Assembly: GCF_042646125.1 (NCBI RefSeq)
Contig: NZ_JBHRSW010000006.1
Span: 258,717 to 322,716 of the forward strand
Direction: 5' to 3'
DNA length: 64,000 bases
Source: Glaciecola flavus
GTDB taxonomy: Bacteria; Pseudomonadota; Gammaproteobacteria; Enterobacterales; Alteromonadaceae
Shown here: piece after piece, positions 17,994-26,786 of the stretch
Layout: each line of letters starts with the position of its first letter
Numbering within the stretch: position 1 is the stretch's first letter
The notes under the pieces: generated by a model
Seen by the model: the letters and a program-made list of their open reading frames with translations, nothing else
Database searches by the model: none
Told to the model about the DNA's origin: nothing
Program-made: the position numbers and the translations under genes

Positions 17994-19043
17994 CTATTGA
18001 ATAACTGTTACAGTTTGCCCAAACTGCTCGCTCTGGTACTCGACAAACTCATTACCTTCTTTAACAATAAAAATGGCAGCTATGCCTTGTTGTTCGGCTA
18101 GTGCAAGTCCGTCTTCTAAACCCATTACAATCAATGCTGTGGACCAGCCATCAGCGCGTAAAGCAAGCTTATCTACAACGCTAACCGACACAACCTTGTG
18201 TTGTATGGGTGAAGCTGTTTTAGGGTTGATAAGATGGGAATACCGTACCCCATTTTCTTCGAAATAATTTCTGTAATCGCCAGAGGTTGCAATGGCGTTA
18301 TCACCAATAGATATCACACGATGTACCGCTCTCTCATTTGTTTCGGGTTTTTCAATCGCTATCAACCAATCCTTTCCACCTGCTTTTTTTCCGGCAACGC
18401 GCATCTCACCACCAATTTCGACTAAGTAGTGGCGTATCCCTTTTGATTCTAGCAATTCTGCTACCACATCAACGCCATAACCTTTAGCTATAGTAGATAA
18501 ATCGACATATACCTTAGGATGAGACTTCACGACTTCTCGATCATTCAATATAAATTTATCTAAACCGACATACTGAGCCAACTCTTGTAAACTCTCTTCA
18601 GTCGGAATTACTTCTGGTCGTTGAGAGGGACCAAAGCCCCAAGAGTTGACCAGAGGGCCGACGGTTACATCCAGCATGCCTCCGGTAACCTCACCTATTT
18701 TTATCGCCTCTGACAATACATATCGCGTTCCTTCGCTCAGTTGAAATGGCACACCCGCCGGTGCCTTGTTGAGTTTCGACAATTCCGAATCCGGTATATA
18801 AGTTGACATCAAGTCATTCACATCGACTAAAGCCTTGTCTATCTCTTTCTTGATACTTTGAGGACTATCACTGCCTGTTTCACTGCTGGGTAATAAAAAC
18901 TTAACGCTATAGGTTGTTCCCATTGTTGCGCCATTTATCATGTAGTATTGATCTTTTTTAGGTGCACAAGAGGTGACAACCATGCATAAAAAAAGTAAAT
19001 AGCCGGCATGCGTAAGTCTTTGCATAATTGGTTTATTTTCCAT
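17994..19043 (-). CDS. apbE: FAD:protein FMN transferase ApbE (lipoprotein)
   Basis: ApbE attaches FMN covalently to threonines in NqrB and NqrC. The 349-residue product has a lipoprotein signal (VVTSC), the start of the ApbE domain (NGATMGTTYSVKF), LDVTVGPLVNSWGFGP, VDLSTIAKGYGVD and the C-terminal RADGWSTALIVMG. The start is uncertain: ATG 19043 and ATG 19025 both give a plausible signal peptide, neither with a strong ribosome-binding site. It lies between nqrF and nqrM, and a terminator separates it from nqrF, so it may need its own promoter or readthrough. Confidence 0.93.
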   Translation of the reverse strand: MENKPIMQRLTHAGYLLFLCMVVTSCAPKKDQYYMINGATMGTTYSVKFLLPSSETGSDSPQSIKKEIDKALVDVNDLMSTYIPDSELSKLNKAPAGVPFQLSEGTRYVLSEAIKIGEVTGGMLDVTVGPLVNSWGFGPSQRPEVIPTEESLQELAQYVGLDKFILNDREVVKSHPKVYVDLSTIAKGYGVDVVAELLESKGIRHYLVEIGGEMRVAGKKAGGKDWLIAIEKPETNERAVHRVISIGDNAIATSGDYRNYFEENGVRYSHLINPKTASPIQHKVVSVSVVDKLALRADGWSTALIVMGLEDGLALAEQQGIAAIFIVKEGNEFVEYQSEQFGQTVTVIQ

Positions 19044-19119
19044 GCTAGATAGTCTGAAATTGGCATTTTCCAAGAAACATAGCTATCACTTGTTTCTATA
19101 GGAAAGCTGACTCATAAAT

Positions 19120-19143
19120 ATAAAAAAGGGGCCGAAGCCCCTT
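19120..19143 (-). terminator. Rho-independent terminator after nqrF
   Basis: On the minus strand AAGGGGC-TTCG-GCCCCTTTTTT: a GC-rich stem with a UUCG tetraloop and a T-run, 25 bp past the nqrF stop. It separates nqrABCDEF from apbE-nqrM. Confidence 0.88.
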
Positions 19144-19168
19144 CTGAAATTAATTGATATTATATTCG

Positions 19169-20401
19169 TTAACCACCAAAGTCGTCCAACATAATATTTT
19201 CATCTTCAACACCTAAGTCCTTTAACATGTTGATGACCGCCGCGTTCATCATAGGTGGTCCACACATATAAAACTCGCAGTCTTCAGGTGCTGGGTGGTC
19301 TTTAAGGTAGTTTTCCAACAAAACGTTGTGAATAAAGCCGGTGTATCCCTCCCAGTTATCCTCTGGTTGAGGGTCAGACAGGGCAACATACCAATTAAAG
19401 TTCTCATTTTCGCTCTGTAACATGTCGAAATCTTCAACATAGAACATTTCTCTCAACGAACGAGCACCGTACCAGAAAGAAATTTTACGATCTGTTTTGA
19501 TTCTGCGTAATTGGTCAAAGATATGCGAGCGCATCGGCGCCATACCTGCACCACCACCTACAAACACCATCTCAGCGTCTGTATCTTTGGCAAAAAACTC
19601 ACCGAAGGGACCAGAAATAGTCACTTTATCACCTGGTTTAAGTGACCAGATAAATGACGACATTTTACCAGCTGGTAGACTTAAATTATTAGGCGGCGGC
19701 GTAGCAATACGCACGTTTAGCATAATAATGCCTTCTTCTTCTGGGTAGTTAGCCATTGAGTAGGCTCGAATGGTTTCATCATCGACTTTCGATTCTACAT
19801 CAAAGAAACCAAAGCGTTCCCAATCACCACGATACTCTTCTGGAATATCAAAATCTTTGTATTTGACATGGTGAGGTGGCGCTTCAATTTGGATGTAACC
19901 ACCTGCTCTAAATGGCACACTCTCGCCATCAGGAATACCCAACTTAAGCTCTTTGATAAACGTCGCTTCGTTGTTATTTGAGATGACTTCGCAATCCCAT
20001 TTTTTGACACCGAACACTTCTTCTGGAAGTTCGATCTTCATGTCTTGCTTAATGGATACCTGGCAAGACAAACGGCAACCTTCGTTAGCTTCACGCTTAG
20101 TCACGTGGTCAAGCTCAGTAGGCAGAATCTCACCGCCACCGTCTTTTACATCTACACGACATTGACCACACGAGCCACCGCCACCACACGCTGACGACAC
20201 AAAAATACCCGCATCGGCTAATGCACCCAGTAGCTTGCCGCCTGGCTGAGTCGTGATCGTGTTTTCAGGGTCGTCATTAATAATAATTTTAACATCGCCA
20301 CTTGGCACTAACTTTGACTTTGCAAAAGTAATGATCAGAACTAGGACCAGTACTATCGCAATAAACATACCTACACCGAGGTAAATCTCAGCTTGATTCA
20401 T
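19169..20401 (-). CDS. nqrF: Na+-translocating NADH:quinone reductase subunit F
   Basis: NqrF is the NADH-oxidising subunit. The 410-residue protein has an N-terminal membrane helix (about residues 5-27), a 2Fe-2S ferredoxin domain with the cysteine cluster SACGGGGSCGQC near residue 70 and a later Cys in the EGCRLSCQV segment, then an FAD-binding domain (RAYSMANYP) and an NADH-binding domain (FVGGGAGMAPMRSH) ending in MLDDFGG. All landmarks and the length (407-408 elsewhere) fit. It is the last gene of nqrABCDEF, 18 bp after nqrE. Confidence 0.97.
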   Translation of the reverse strand: MNQAEIYLGVGMFIAIVLVLVLIITFAKSKLVPSGDVKIIINDDPENTITTQPGGKLLGALADAGIFVSSACGGGGSCGQCRVDVKDGGGEILPTELDHVTKREANEGCRLSCQVSIKQDMKIELPEEVFGVKKWDCEVISNNNEATFIKELKLGIPDGESVPFRAGGYIQIEAPPHHVKYKDFDIPEEYRGDWERFGFFDVESKVDDETIRAYSMANYPEEEGIIMLNVRIATPPPNNLSLPAGKMSSFIWSLKPGDKVTISGPFGEFFAKDTDAEMVFVGGGAGMAPMRSHIFDQLRRIKTDRKISFWYGARSLREMFYVEDFDMLQSENENFNWYVALSDPQPEDNWEGYTGFIHNVLLENYLKDHPAPEDCEFYMCGPPMMNAAVINMLKDLGVEDENIMLDDFGG

Positions 20402-20419
20402 TTTCTGCTCCTCTAAGCC

Positions 20420-21028
20420 TTAAAGTGAAATACCAGTGAAAGATTGGAAGCCCAAGGCCATCAATCCGGCGATCATAAACACCGAACCCAATCCACGAAT
20501 GCCATCAGGCATATCAGCATATTTCAGCTTTTCTCTAACGGCGGCTAGGAGAACAATCGCAATTGCCCAACCCATACCGCTACCCACGCCATATACGACG
20601 CTTTCACCTAAGGTATATTCACGTTGCACAGCAAATGCTACACCACCGAATATCGCACAGTTTACGGTAATTAGAGGAAGAAAGATCCCTAGAGCGTTGT
20701 ATAAAGCAGGGAAAAACTTGTCAAGGCTCATTTCCAGTATTTGCACCAGTGCAGCAATTACACCGATAAAAGTTAAGAAATTTAAGAAACTTAAGTCGGC
20801 GTCAGGAAAACCCGCCCAAGCTAGCGCGCCAGGTGCTAACAAGTTTGTATAAATTATCTGATTGACGGGTACAGAAATACCCAACACAACGATAACCGCC
20901 ACACCTAGACCCATAGAGGTTTTTACTTTCTTAGAAACCGCTAAGAATGTGCACATTCCTAAGAATAAAGTCAAAGCCATGTTTTCAACAAAAATAGCTT
21001 TAATAGCAAGAGAAATATAATGTTCCAT
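20420..21028 (-). CDS. nqrE: Na+-translocating NADH:quinone reductase subunit E
   Basis: NqrE is an integral membrane subunit which, with NqrD, holds an intramembrane Fe centre. The 202-residue protein has about six hydrophobic helices and the conserved segments MCTFLAVSKK (with the Fe-ligand Cys region), VNCAIFGGVAFAV and GSGMGWAIAIVLLAAVREK. NqrD-NqrE related sequences show pseudo-twofold symmetry. It starts 5 bp after the nqrD stop. Confidence 0.97.
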   Translation of the reverse strand: MEHYISLAIKAIFVENMALTLFLGMCTFLAVSKKVKTSMGLGVAVIVVLGISVPVNQIIYTNLLAPGALAWAGFPDADLSFLNFLTFIGVIAALVQILEMSLDKFFPALYNALGIFLPLITVNCAIFGGVAFAVQREYTLGESVVYGVGSGMGWAIAIVLLAAVREKLKYADMPDGIRGLGSVFMIAGLMALGFQSFTGISL

Positions 21029-21033
21029 GGTGA

Positions 21034-21666
21034 TTATTCCTTAGGCTCAACTTGTTCAGGGCGGAAAGTACGAATTGCCCAAATCATTAATCCGATAAGG
21101 AAGAATGAGCTAAACGGTAATATCAACAAGCCATTACCTTGATACCAACCGCCATTTTGTACGAGTGGTAAAATTTCATACCCTAGAATAGTACCAAAAC
21201 CAAATAGCTCTTTTACCGTACCGATTACAATCAAAACAAAGCTGTAACCTAAGCCATTTCCAATACCGTCAAGGAAGCTCATCATTGGCGGAGACTTCAT
21301 TGCGTAAGCTTCTGCTCGTCCCATCACGATACAGTTTGTGATGATCAAACCAACAAATACGGAGAGCTGCTTTGATATTTCATAAGAATAAGCTTTAAGT
21401 ATTTGGTCAACAACAATCACGAGAGAAGCAATGATTGTCATCTGGACAATAATCCGCACGCTTGACGGTATTTGATTGCGAATAAGTGAGATAAATAAAT
21501 TTGAAAAAGCCACAACTGAGGTCAATGCCAATGACATCACTAGTGCGGTTTCTAACTTGGTAGTAATCGCCAAAGCAGAACAAATACCAAGTACGTGTAA
21601 TGCAATTGGGTTACTGTCAACAATAGGCCCGAACAGGGCTTTTTTCATTTCTTTAGTATCAGCCAT
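21034..21666 (-). CDS. nqrD: Na+-translocating NADH:quinone reductase subunit D
   Basis: This 210-residue membrane subunit pairs with NqrE. It has six hydrophobic segments, with LHVLGICSALAIT and GLIITNCIVMGRAEAYAM, which carry the Cys residues of the shared Fe site, and DGIGNGLGYSFVLI. It lies 9 bp after nqrC and 5 bp before nqrE. Length and gene order are as in Vibrio-type nqr operons. Confidence 0.97.
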   Translation of the reverse strand: MADTKEMKKALFGPIVDSNPIALHVLGICSALAITTKLETALVMSLALTSVVAFSNLFISLIRNQIPSSVRIIVQMTIIASLVIVVDQILKAYSYEISKQLSVFVGLIITNCIVMGRAEAYAMKSPPMMSFLDGIGNGLGYSFVLIVIGTVKELFGFGTILGYEILPLVQNGGWYQGNGLLILPFSSFFLIGLMIWAIRTFRPEQVEPKE

Positions 21667-21675
21667 TTTCGTACC

Positions 21676-22440
21676 TTATGATTTCCAAGATTGACGCTTT
21701 AAGTAATTACCATAACCATTTTCACTGGCCCAGTATTGCAAAGTGTTTTTGACACCATTACTGGTTAATGTAGCACCAGATAAAGCATCCACTGCGTATT
21801 GATCACCCGCTTGAACACTTTTGTCTACAGAAATAGCGACCTGGCCATTTTTATAAAGTTGCTTACCATCCCACTTTTTCTGCCAATCTGGATTTTGAAT
21901 TTCGCCACCAAGTCCAGGCGTTTCTTTGTGTTGGTAATAAATCAGTTCTCTGATTGTTTCACCATCATTATCCAAAGCCAAGAATCCGTACATCAAATCC
22001 CATAATCCACTACCGTGAACCGGCAATATTATTCGGCTAACTTCGCCTTGTTCATTTTTGACGTGATACACACTGGCGACAGAAGAACGACGTAAAAAGC
22101 CAACATTGCTGCCCTCTACATCAACCATGTAGTCAGGATTTTTGGCCGCTTTATACATGTCGTATCCGTCAAAAGGTTTATCAACGTATTGACCTGTTGC
22201 TAAATCCACGTATTTTTCTTCAACACGCGAACTGTAAACGTCGTTAATTTCAGCCTTGTTTGTTGCAAGTTCAATCAAACCTGCAGCAGTTAAGATATTC
22301 GATTTTTTATCTAAGGCGGCGTTGCTGTCTTGTAGAGCTCGTAAGCCGACGGCGGCGCTTGACACGACAATTGAACATGCAAGACACACGGCGACAACTA
22401 CACCGATAGTTTTACCTAAGGTTTCTTTTTTAGCCGACAC
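21676..22440 (-). CDS. nqrC: Na+-translocating NADH:quinone reductase subunit C
   Basis: NqrC carries a covalently bound FMN on a threonine, added by ApbE. I chose the GTG at 22440 (MSAKKETLGKTIGVV), which has GGAG eight bases upstream; a TTG two codons earlier is too close to the ribosome-binding site. The 254-residue protein has one N-terminal membrane helix and a periplasmic FMN-binding domain with the flavinylation motif SGATLTSNG near the C-terminus. The start overlaps the end of nqrB by 11 bp. Confidence 0.96.
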   Translation of the reverse strand: MSAKKETLGKTIGVVVAVCLACSIVVSSAAVGLRALQDSNAALDKKSNILTAAGLIELATNKAEINDVYSSRVEEKYVDLATGQYVDKPFDGYDMYKAAKNPDYMVDVEGSNVGFLRRSSVASVYHVKNEQGEVSRIILPVHGSGLWDLMYGFLALDNDGETIRELIYYQHKETPGLGGEIQNPDWQKKWDGKQLYKNGQVAISVDKSVQAGDQYAVDALSGATLTSNGVKNTLQYWASENGYGNYLKRQSWKS

Positions 22441-23662
22441 GTGCAATTCTCCGTTTTATGTTTTTCTGTGCAACAAAGTAATCAAACAATGGTGCCCATA
22501 AATTTGCGAACAATATCGCCAACATTATACCTTCAGGGAAAGCGGGGTTGATTGCACGAACCAATACGGTCATAAAACCAATAAAGAAACCATACATCCA
22601 TTTTCCTTGATTGGTAAACGAAGCGGATACTGGGTCAGTCGCCATAAAGAACATACCAAACGCGAGGCCGCCAATCACATAGTGATAGTACCAAGGTAAA
22701 TTCATCATCGTATTAGTCTCAGAGCCAACTACATTGAGTAGAAGCGCTAAGAATGCGACACCAAGACCAACACCAGCGACTATGCGCCAACTAGCAATCC
22801 CTAGGTATATAATGAATAAACCGCCGAGCATGATAGCAAGTGTAGATACCTCTCCCACTGAACCGGGGATATTACCCATAAAGGCATCCCAGAAGTTTAG
22901 TGCAGGCTGCATCGCACCTTCTTGATTGACGTAACCGGCTTCAGTTGAAGTAAACTTACTTAACCAAGTCGCACCTGAATAACCGTCTGGTAACTGTGCA
23001 GCTATCCATACTTGGTCACCGGAAATTTGAGCGGGGTAAGCAAAATAAAGAAACGCTCGTCCGGAAAGGGCAGGATTCAAGAAGTTTCTTCCCGTACCAC
23101 CAAATATTTCTTTTGCGATTACAACGCCAAAGGTAATTCCCAAAGCCACTTGCCACAAGGGGATTGTAGCGGGCAGGGTGAGTGCAAATAACACAGAAGT
23201 TACAAAGAATCCTTCATTCACTTCGTGTTTTCTAATTGATGCAAAGAGTACTTCCCAAAAACCACCGACTACAAAGGTAGTGGCATAAATAGGAAGAAAG
23301 AAGCAAGCGCCGTAAAAGAACAACCCCATGACCCCAGTATTAGCATCTATACTGCCACCTAAAGAAGAAAACAACGCTGCTTGCCATGTATCAGCAATCG
23401 CACCGCCCATAGCAACGGCATCTTGAGCTTGCGCTCCGACGTTGTACATGCCGTAAAACATGGCAGGGAATGTCGCCATCCAAACCATAATCATAATACG
23501 CTTTAAATCTATCGCATCTTTTACATGAGTATTGGCTTTATTTACCATACCGGGTGTGTAAAAAATGGTCGCCGCAGCTTCATATAGCGCATAAAACTTT
23601 TCATATTTACCACCAGCTTCAAACTGGGGTTCAATTTTTTCTAAATATGCTTTTAAACCCAT
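22430..23662 (-). CDS. nqrB: Na+-translocating NADH:quinone reductase subunit B
   Basis: NqrB is the main membrane subunit with riboflavin, covalent FMN and the Na+ path. I place the start at MGLKAYLEKIEPQFE (23662), two bases after the nqrA stop; a longer frame would extend into nqrA. The product is 410 residues with about ten hydrophobic helices. The flavinylation motif appears as GYSGATWLSK, matching the threonine modified by ApbE, and GRAFLYFAYPAQISGDQVW is family-typical. It is co-transcribed with the other nqr genes. Confidence 0.97.
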   Translation of the reverse strand: MGLKAYLEKIEPQFEAGGKYEKFYALYEAAATIFYTPGMVNKANTHVKDAIDLKRIMIMVWMATFPAMFYGMYNVGAQAQDAVAMGGAIADTWQAALFSSLGGSIDANTGVMGLFFYGACFFLPIYATTFVVGGFWEVLFASIRKHEVNEGFFVTSVLFALTLPATIPLWQVALGITFGVVIAKEIFGGTGRNFLNPALSGRAFLYFAYPAQISGDQVWIAAQLPDGYSGATWLSKFTSTEAGYVNQEGAMQPALNFWDAFMGNIPGSVGEVSTLAIMLGGLFIIYLGIASWRIVAGVGLGVAFLALLLNVVGSETNTMMNLPWYYHYVIGGLAFGMFFMATDPVSASFTNQGKWMYGFFIGFMTVLVRAINPAFPEGIMLAILFANLWAPLFDYFVAQKNIKRRIARVG

Positions 23663-23664
23663 TG

Positions 23665-25005
23665 TTAACCCTCTGCTTCGATCTTGGTTAAACATTCACG
23701 TAACACAGGCCCATAGTTGTATTTACCCGGGCAAACATATGTGCATAAAGCCAGATCTTCTTCGTCTAACTCCAGAACACCTAACTGTTGCGCACTGTCA
23801 GTATCACCAGACAAGATATCTCTGAGAAGTAAAGTAGGTAATACATCCAAAGGCATAATACGCTCATAGTTACCAATCGGTACCATGGAACGATCTGAGC
23901 CGTTGGTAGTAGAAGTCATATTAAATAGCTTTTTACCTGCTAGATGCCCCAAATATGCACGAGTCACGGAGTGTTTATTCGCACCTGGCGCAATCCATCC
24001 AAAGAAGTGTTTTTCTTTGTCTTCTTTAATAAGCGACACTTGGTTGTGATAACGCCCCAGATACGCGTGAGGCCCTTCAGCAGTAGTACCATTTAATACA
24101 GAGCCTGAAATAACTCGCGTGGGTTCGCCACCAAGCTGATCTTTCGTTAAATCGACGGTGCTTGCCCCTACCTGAGTTTTGACAATCTTTGGTGTTTTCG
24201 CATTTGGTCCTGCGACAGATACGACTTTTGTCACATCCAACTCACCTGTCGTTAATGTCGCACCAATAGAAATAAGATCTTGGTAACCCACGTGCCACAC
24301 AGTTTTACCTGCACCAACAGGTTCAAGGAAATGCACGTGTGTACCGACCAGACCCGCAGGGTGAGGACCAGCAAATTCGGTGCTAACAACCTTATCTCCG
24401 CTCACATCAATTGAGGAGCCTGAAGCCTTGTTTACATACACCGTGCCATCAGTCAACTTGCTGATAGCCGCTAGACCAAGATCAAACTCAGCTTTGCGCT
24501 CTGCAATCACTATTTCAGGATTAACGGCAAGAGGGTTAGTATCCATGACTGACACAAAAATAGCTTTCGGCGTGCTATCAATGGCGGGGATCTTACTGTA
24601 CGGCCTTGTGCGGATTGTTGTCCACAAGCCAGACTCGACCAAGGTATCGACAATAGCTTGTCGCTCAGCACTTTGAATCTGTTCAGGTGTAAACTTTGCA
24701 AACTCGACAGCATCATCGCCTTTAATACCGATGACTACAGATTGCAAAACGCGTTTGGCACCACGGTTAATTTCGACCACTTCACCAGAGGCAGGAGCAG
24801 TATATTTGACACCAGGATTTTTTTTATCCTCAAATATAATTTGTCCTTTTTTGACTACGTCCCCAACTTGCACATGCATAGTTGGGCGCATACCGTTGTA
24901 TTCCTCTCCTAAAATCGCCACTTTAGAAACCGAGACTGCGTCTTGGATCTTCTGTTCTGGCGCACCTAGGATAGGAAGGTCTAGACCTTTCTTTATCTTT
25001 ATCAT
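23665..25005 (-). CDS. nqrA: Na+-translocating NADH:quinone reductase subunit A
   Basis: NqrA is the peripheral subunit implicated in quinone binding. Start at ATG 25005 gives MIKIKKGLDLPILGAPEQ, the family N-terminus; the in-frame TTG two codons upstream is unlikely. The 446-residue protein includes the biotinyl-like hammerhead region (MRPTMHVQVGDVVKKGQ), PAGLVGTHVHFLEPVG and a C-terminal CTYVCPGKYNYGPVLRECL. It heads nqrABCDEF. An FNR-like palindrome lies about 130 bp upstream. Confidence 0.97.
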   Translation of the reverse strand: MIKIKKGLDLPILGAPEQKIQDAVSVSKVAILGEEYNGMRPTMHVQVGDVVKKGQIIFEDKKNPGVKYTAPASGEVVEINRGAKRVLQSVVIGIKGDDAVEFAKFTPEQIQSAERQAIVDTLVESGLWTTIRTRPYSKIPAIDSTPKAIFVSVMDTNPLAVNPEIVIAERKAEFDLGLAAISKLTDGTVYVNKASGSSIDVSGDKVVSTEFAGPHPAGLVGTHVHFLEPVGAGKTVWHVGYQDLISIGATLTTGELDVTKVVSVAGPNAKTPKIVKTQVGASTVDLTKDQLGGEPTRVISGSVLNGTTAEGPHAYLGRYHNQVSLIKEDKEKHFFGWIAPGANKHSVTRAYLGHLAGKKLFNMTSTTNGSDRSMVPIGNYERIMPLDVLPTLLLRDILSGDTDSAQQLGVLELDEEDLALCTYVCPGKYNYGPVLRECLTKIEAEG

Positions 25006-25132
25006 ACGCAATTGACTACTCTTAATATAGAAACCAATTTAAACGTGCCTGTTCAATAAACAAGCAAGTTTAAATTAGTCCCTAATCCCTCAGGTATTAT
25101 TCACAACACATAGGTATAAATTTGTTGAGTCT

Positions 25133-25146
25133 TTGATATTAATCAA
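25133..25146. promoter_or_regulatory. FNR-type palindrome upstream of nqrA
   Basis: TTGAT-ATTA-ATCAA matches the FNR/EtrA consensus TTGATNNNNATCAA at all ten defined positions and lies in the 400-bp gene-free stretch between fabV and nqrA. It sits inside a wider imperfect inverted repeat (TTTGTTGA at 25121 to TCAACAAA ending 25150). A TATACC -10-like hexamer reads toward nqrA at 25118-25113. Regulation of nqr by an oxygen sensor is inferred. Confidence 0.55.
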
Positions 25147-25271
25147 CAAATCCTATAAAGCTTTGTTTTTATTGTTATTAAATTAGCAGAAAACCGAAAT
25201 TTAATTTGCAACTGCGGGATGCATTCAGCACACAACGTTTAACGGGCGTGATTTTAGCATTAACCATACGT

Positions 25272-25305
25272 AAAAGGCTATCGGAATTATACCAATAGCC
25301 CTTTT
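25272..25305 (-). terminator. Probable terminator of fabV
   Basis: On the minus strand AAAAGGGCTATTGG pairs with CCGATAGCCTTTT (one bulge), ending in a short T-run about 100 bp after the fabV stop. Apart from this and the FNR-type palindrome I see no gene in 25006-25405. Confidence 0.6.
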
Positions 25306-25405
25306 AATTTCTTAGCGTTGTTAAGTTAAAATTCCACCTATGTATCAGTTATTCCTAAAAAATACGGTGTACAAATAGTATTCGCATAGGTATGTAGACT
25401 AACAA

Positions 25406-26587
25406 CTACTTCCATTCTACTATTGGACTTACATCGGCTTCGTAGTCCACATCTTGAATTTCAAAACCAAACAAGTTCAAGAATTCTCGGTTGTAACCGG
25501 CATAATCACTCAATTGATGGAAGTTCTCCTGGGTAACCTGATCCCATAAATCTTTGATTTTAGCTTGCGTCGCATCATTGGTTTCAAAACCATCCATTCG
25601 ATATCGATTCATCTCATCTACAGGCGGATTTTCTACATAGAGCCGCTCTGCAAACAGACCCGATACCTGCTCAATGCATCCCTGGTGAGTCCCTTCTTCC
25701 TTCATTACTTTGTATATCAAAGAGATATATAAAGGCATAACAGGGATCGCCGAACTAGATTGAGTCACGAGCGCTTTGAGCGAGCTTACATGAGCAGTCA
25801 CGGCTTTGCTGGCGAGTGACTGCGTAATAGCCGTTGCGGCACGGTCTAAATCCTCTTTCGCTTTCCCGATTGTAGCTTGTCCGTATATTGGCCAAGTCAG
25901 TTCTTTACCAATATACGTATACGCCGTCGTTTTACAGTTATCAGCCAACACATCTGCTTCGGACAGCTGCTGCATCCAGCGTTCCCAATCTTCGCCACCC
26001 ATAACTTTAACGGTATGGGCAATCTCTTCTTCGTTCGCAGGCTCTAAGGAAATATCATGGACGAGATCTTTGTCAGTATTATAGGTCTTAGTTGTGTACG
26101 CTTGCCCGACAGGTTTTAGTGTGGATTTGAATGTTTCACCGGTGACAGGATCTGTGCGTCGTGGCGAGGCCAATGAATAAACGACTAAATCTACTTTGCC
26201 TAGATCTTGCTTTATCTTATCAATAGTCTGCGCCTTGATTTCATCAGAAAACGCGTCACCATTGATCGTTTCAGCATATAAACCCTCTGCTTTTGCAAAG
26301 TCGTGAACAGCCGCTGTGTTGTAAAATCCAGCCGTAGCAGTACGCTTTTCCGTCGGCGGTTTTTCAAAACAAATACCTAAAGTTTTTGCGCCATAGCCAA
26401 ATGCTGCGGTGATTCTGGATGCTAATCCATAACCAGTTGAGCAACCAATTACCAAGACATTTTTGGGTTTGTTTTCACCAAGTTCTTGGCTTTTGACATA
26501 TTTAATTTGATTCTCAACACTCTTTGCACACCCTACTGGATGGGCATTTGTGCAAATAAAACCTCTTACTTTAGGCTTAATTACCAT
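25406..26587 (-). CDS. fabV: Enoyl-[acyl-carrier-protein] reductase FabV
   Basis: FabV is an NADH-dependent trans-2-enoyl-ACP/CoA reductase of the short-chain dehydrogenase superfamily and is known for intrinsic triclosan tolerance. The 393-residue protein starts MVIKPKVRGFICTNAHPVGC, with the cofactor-binding GCSTGYGLASRI (about residues 48-59), VYSLASPRRTDP and the Y-x8-K catalytic pair in YGQATIGKAK. The size agrees with other FabV proteins (about 400). It is monocistronic between nqrA and the TRAP operon. Confidence 0.96.
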   Translation of the reverse strand: MVIKPKVRGFICTNAHPVGCAKSVENQIKYVKSQELGENKPKNVLVIGCSTGYGLASRITAAFGYGAKTLGICFEKPPTEKRTATAGFYNTAAVHDFAKAEGLYAETINGDAFSDEIKAQTIDKIKQDLGKVDLVVYSLASPRRTDPVTGETFKSTLKPVGQAYTTKTYNTDKDLVHDISLEPANEEEIAHTVKVMGGEDWERWMQQLSEADVLADNCKTTAYTYIGKELTWPIYGQATIGKAKEDLDRAATAITQSLASKAVTAHVSSLKALVTQSSSAIPVMPLYISLIYKVMKEEGTHQGCIEQVSGLFAERLYVENPPVDEMNRYRMDGFETNDATQAKIKDLWDQVTQENFHQLSDYAGYNREFLNLFGFEIQDVDYEADVSPIVEWK

Positions 26588-26786
26588 GGTAACTCCTGTC
26601 GTTTACAGACGACGCATTGTATTTATATATGTGGCTACGCTCAATTGAAGGTAACCCTAACTTTGTAGCTACACTCCCTTCTCGTTCTGATATGAACGTG
26701 GAATGTAGCAATTGTGAATTGGCCGAGCATTCTACTGAGCAACAAAGAAAAAACAAATCAGTCCAGACATTTTGTAAACAAGCAGA

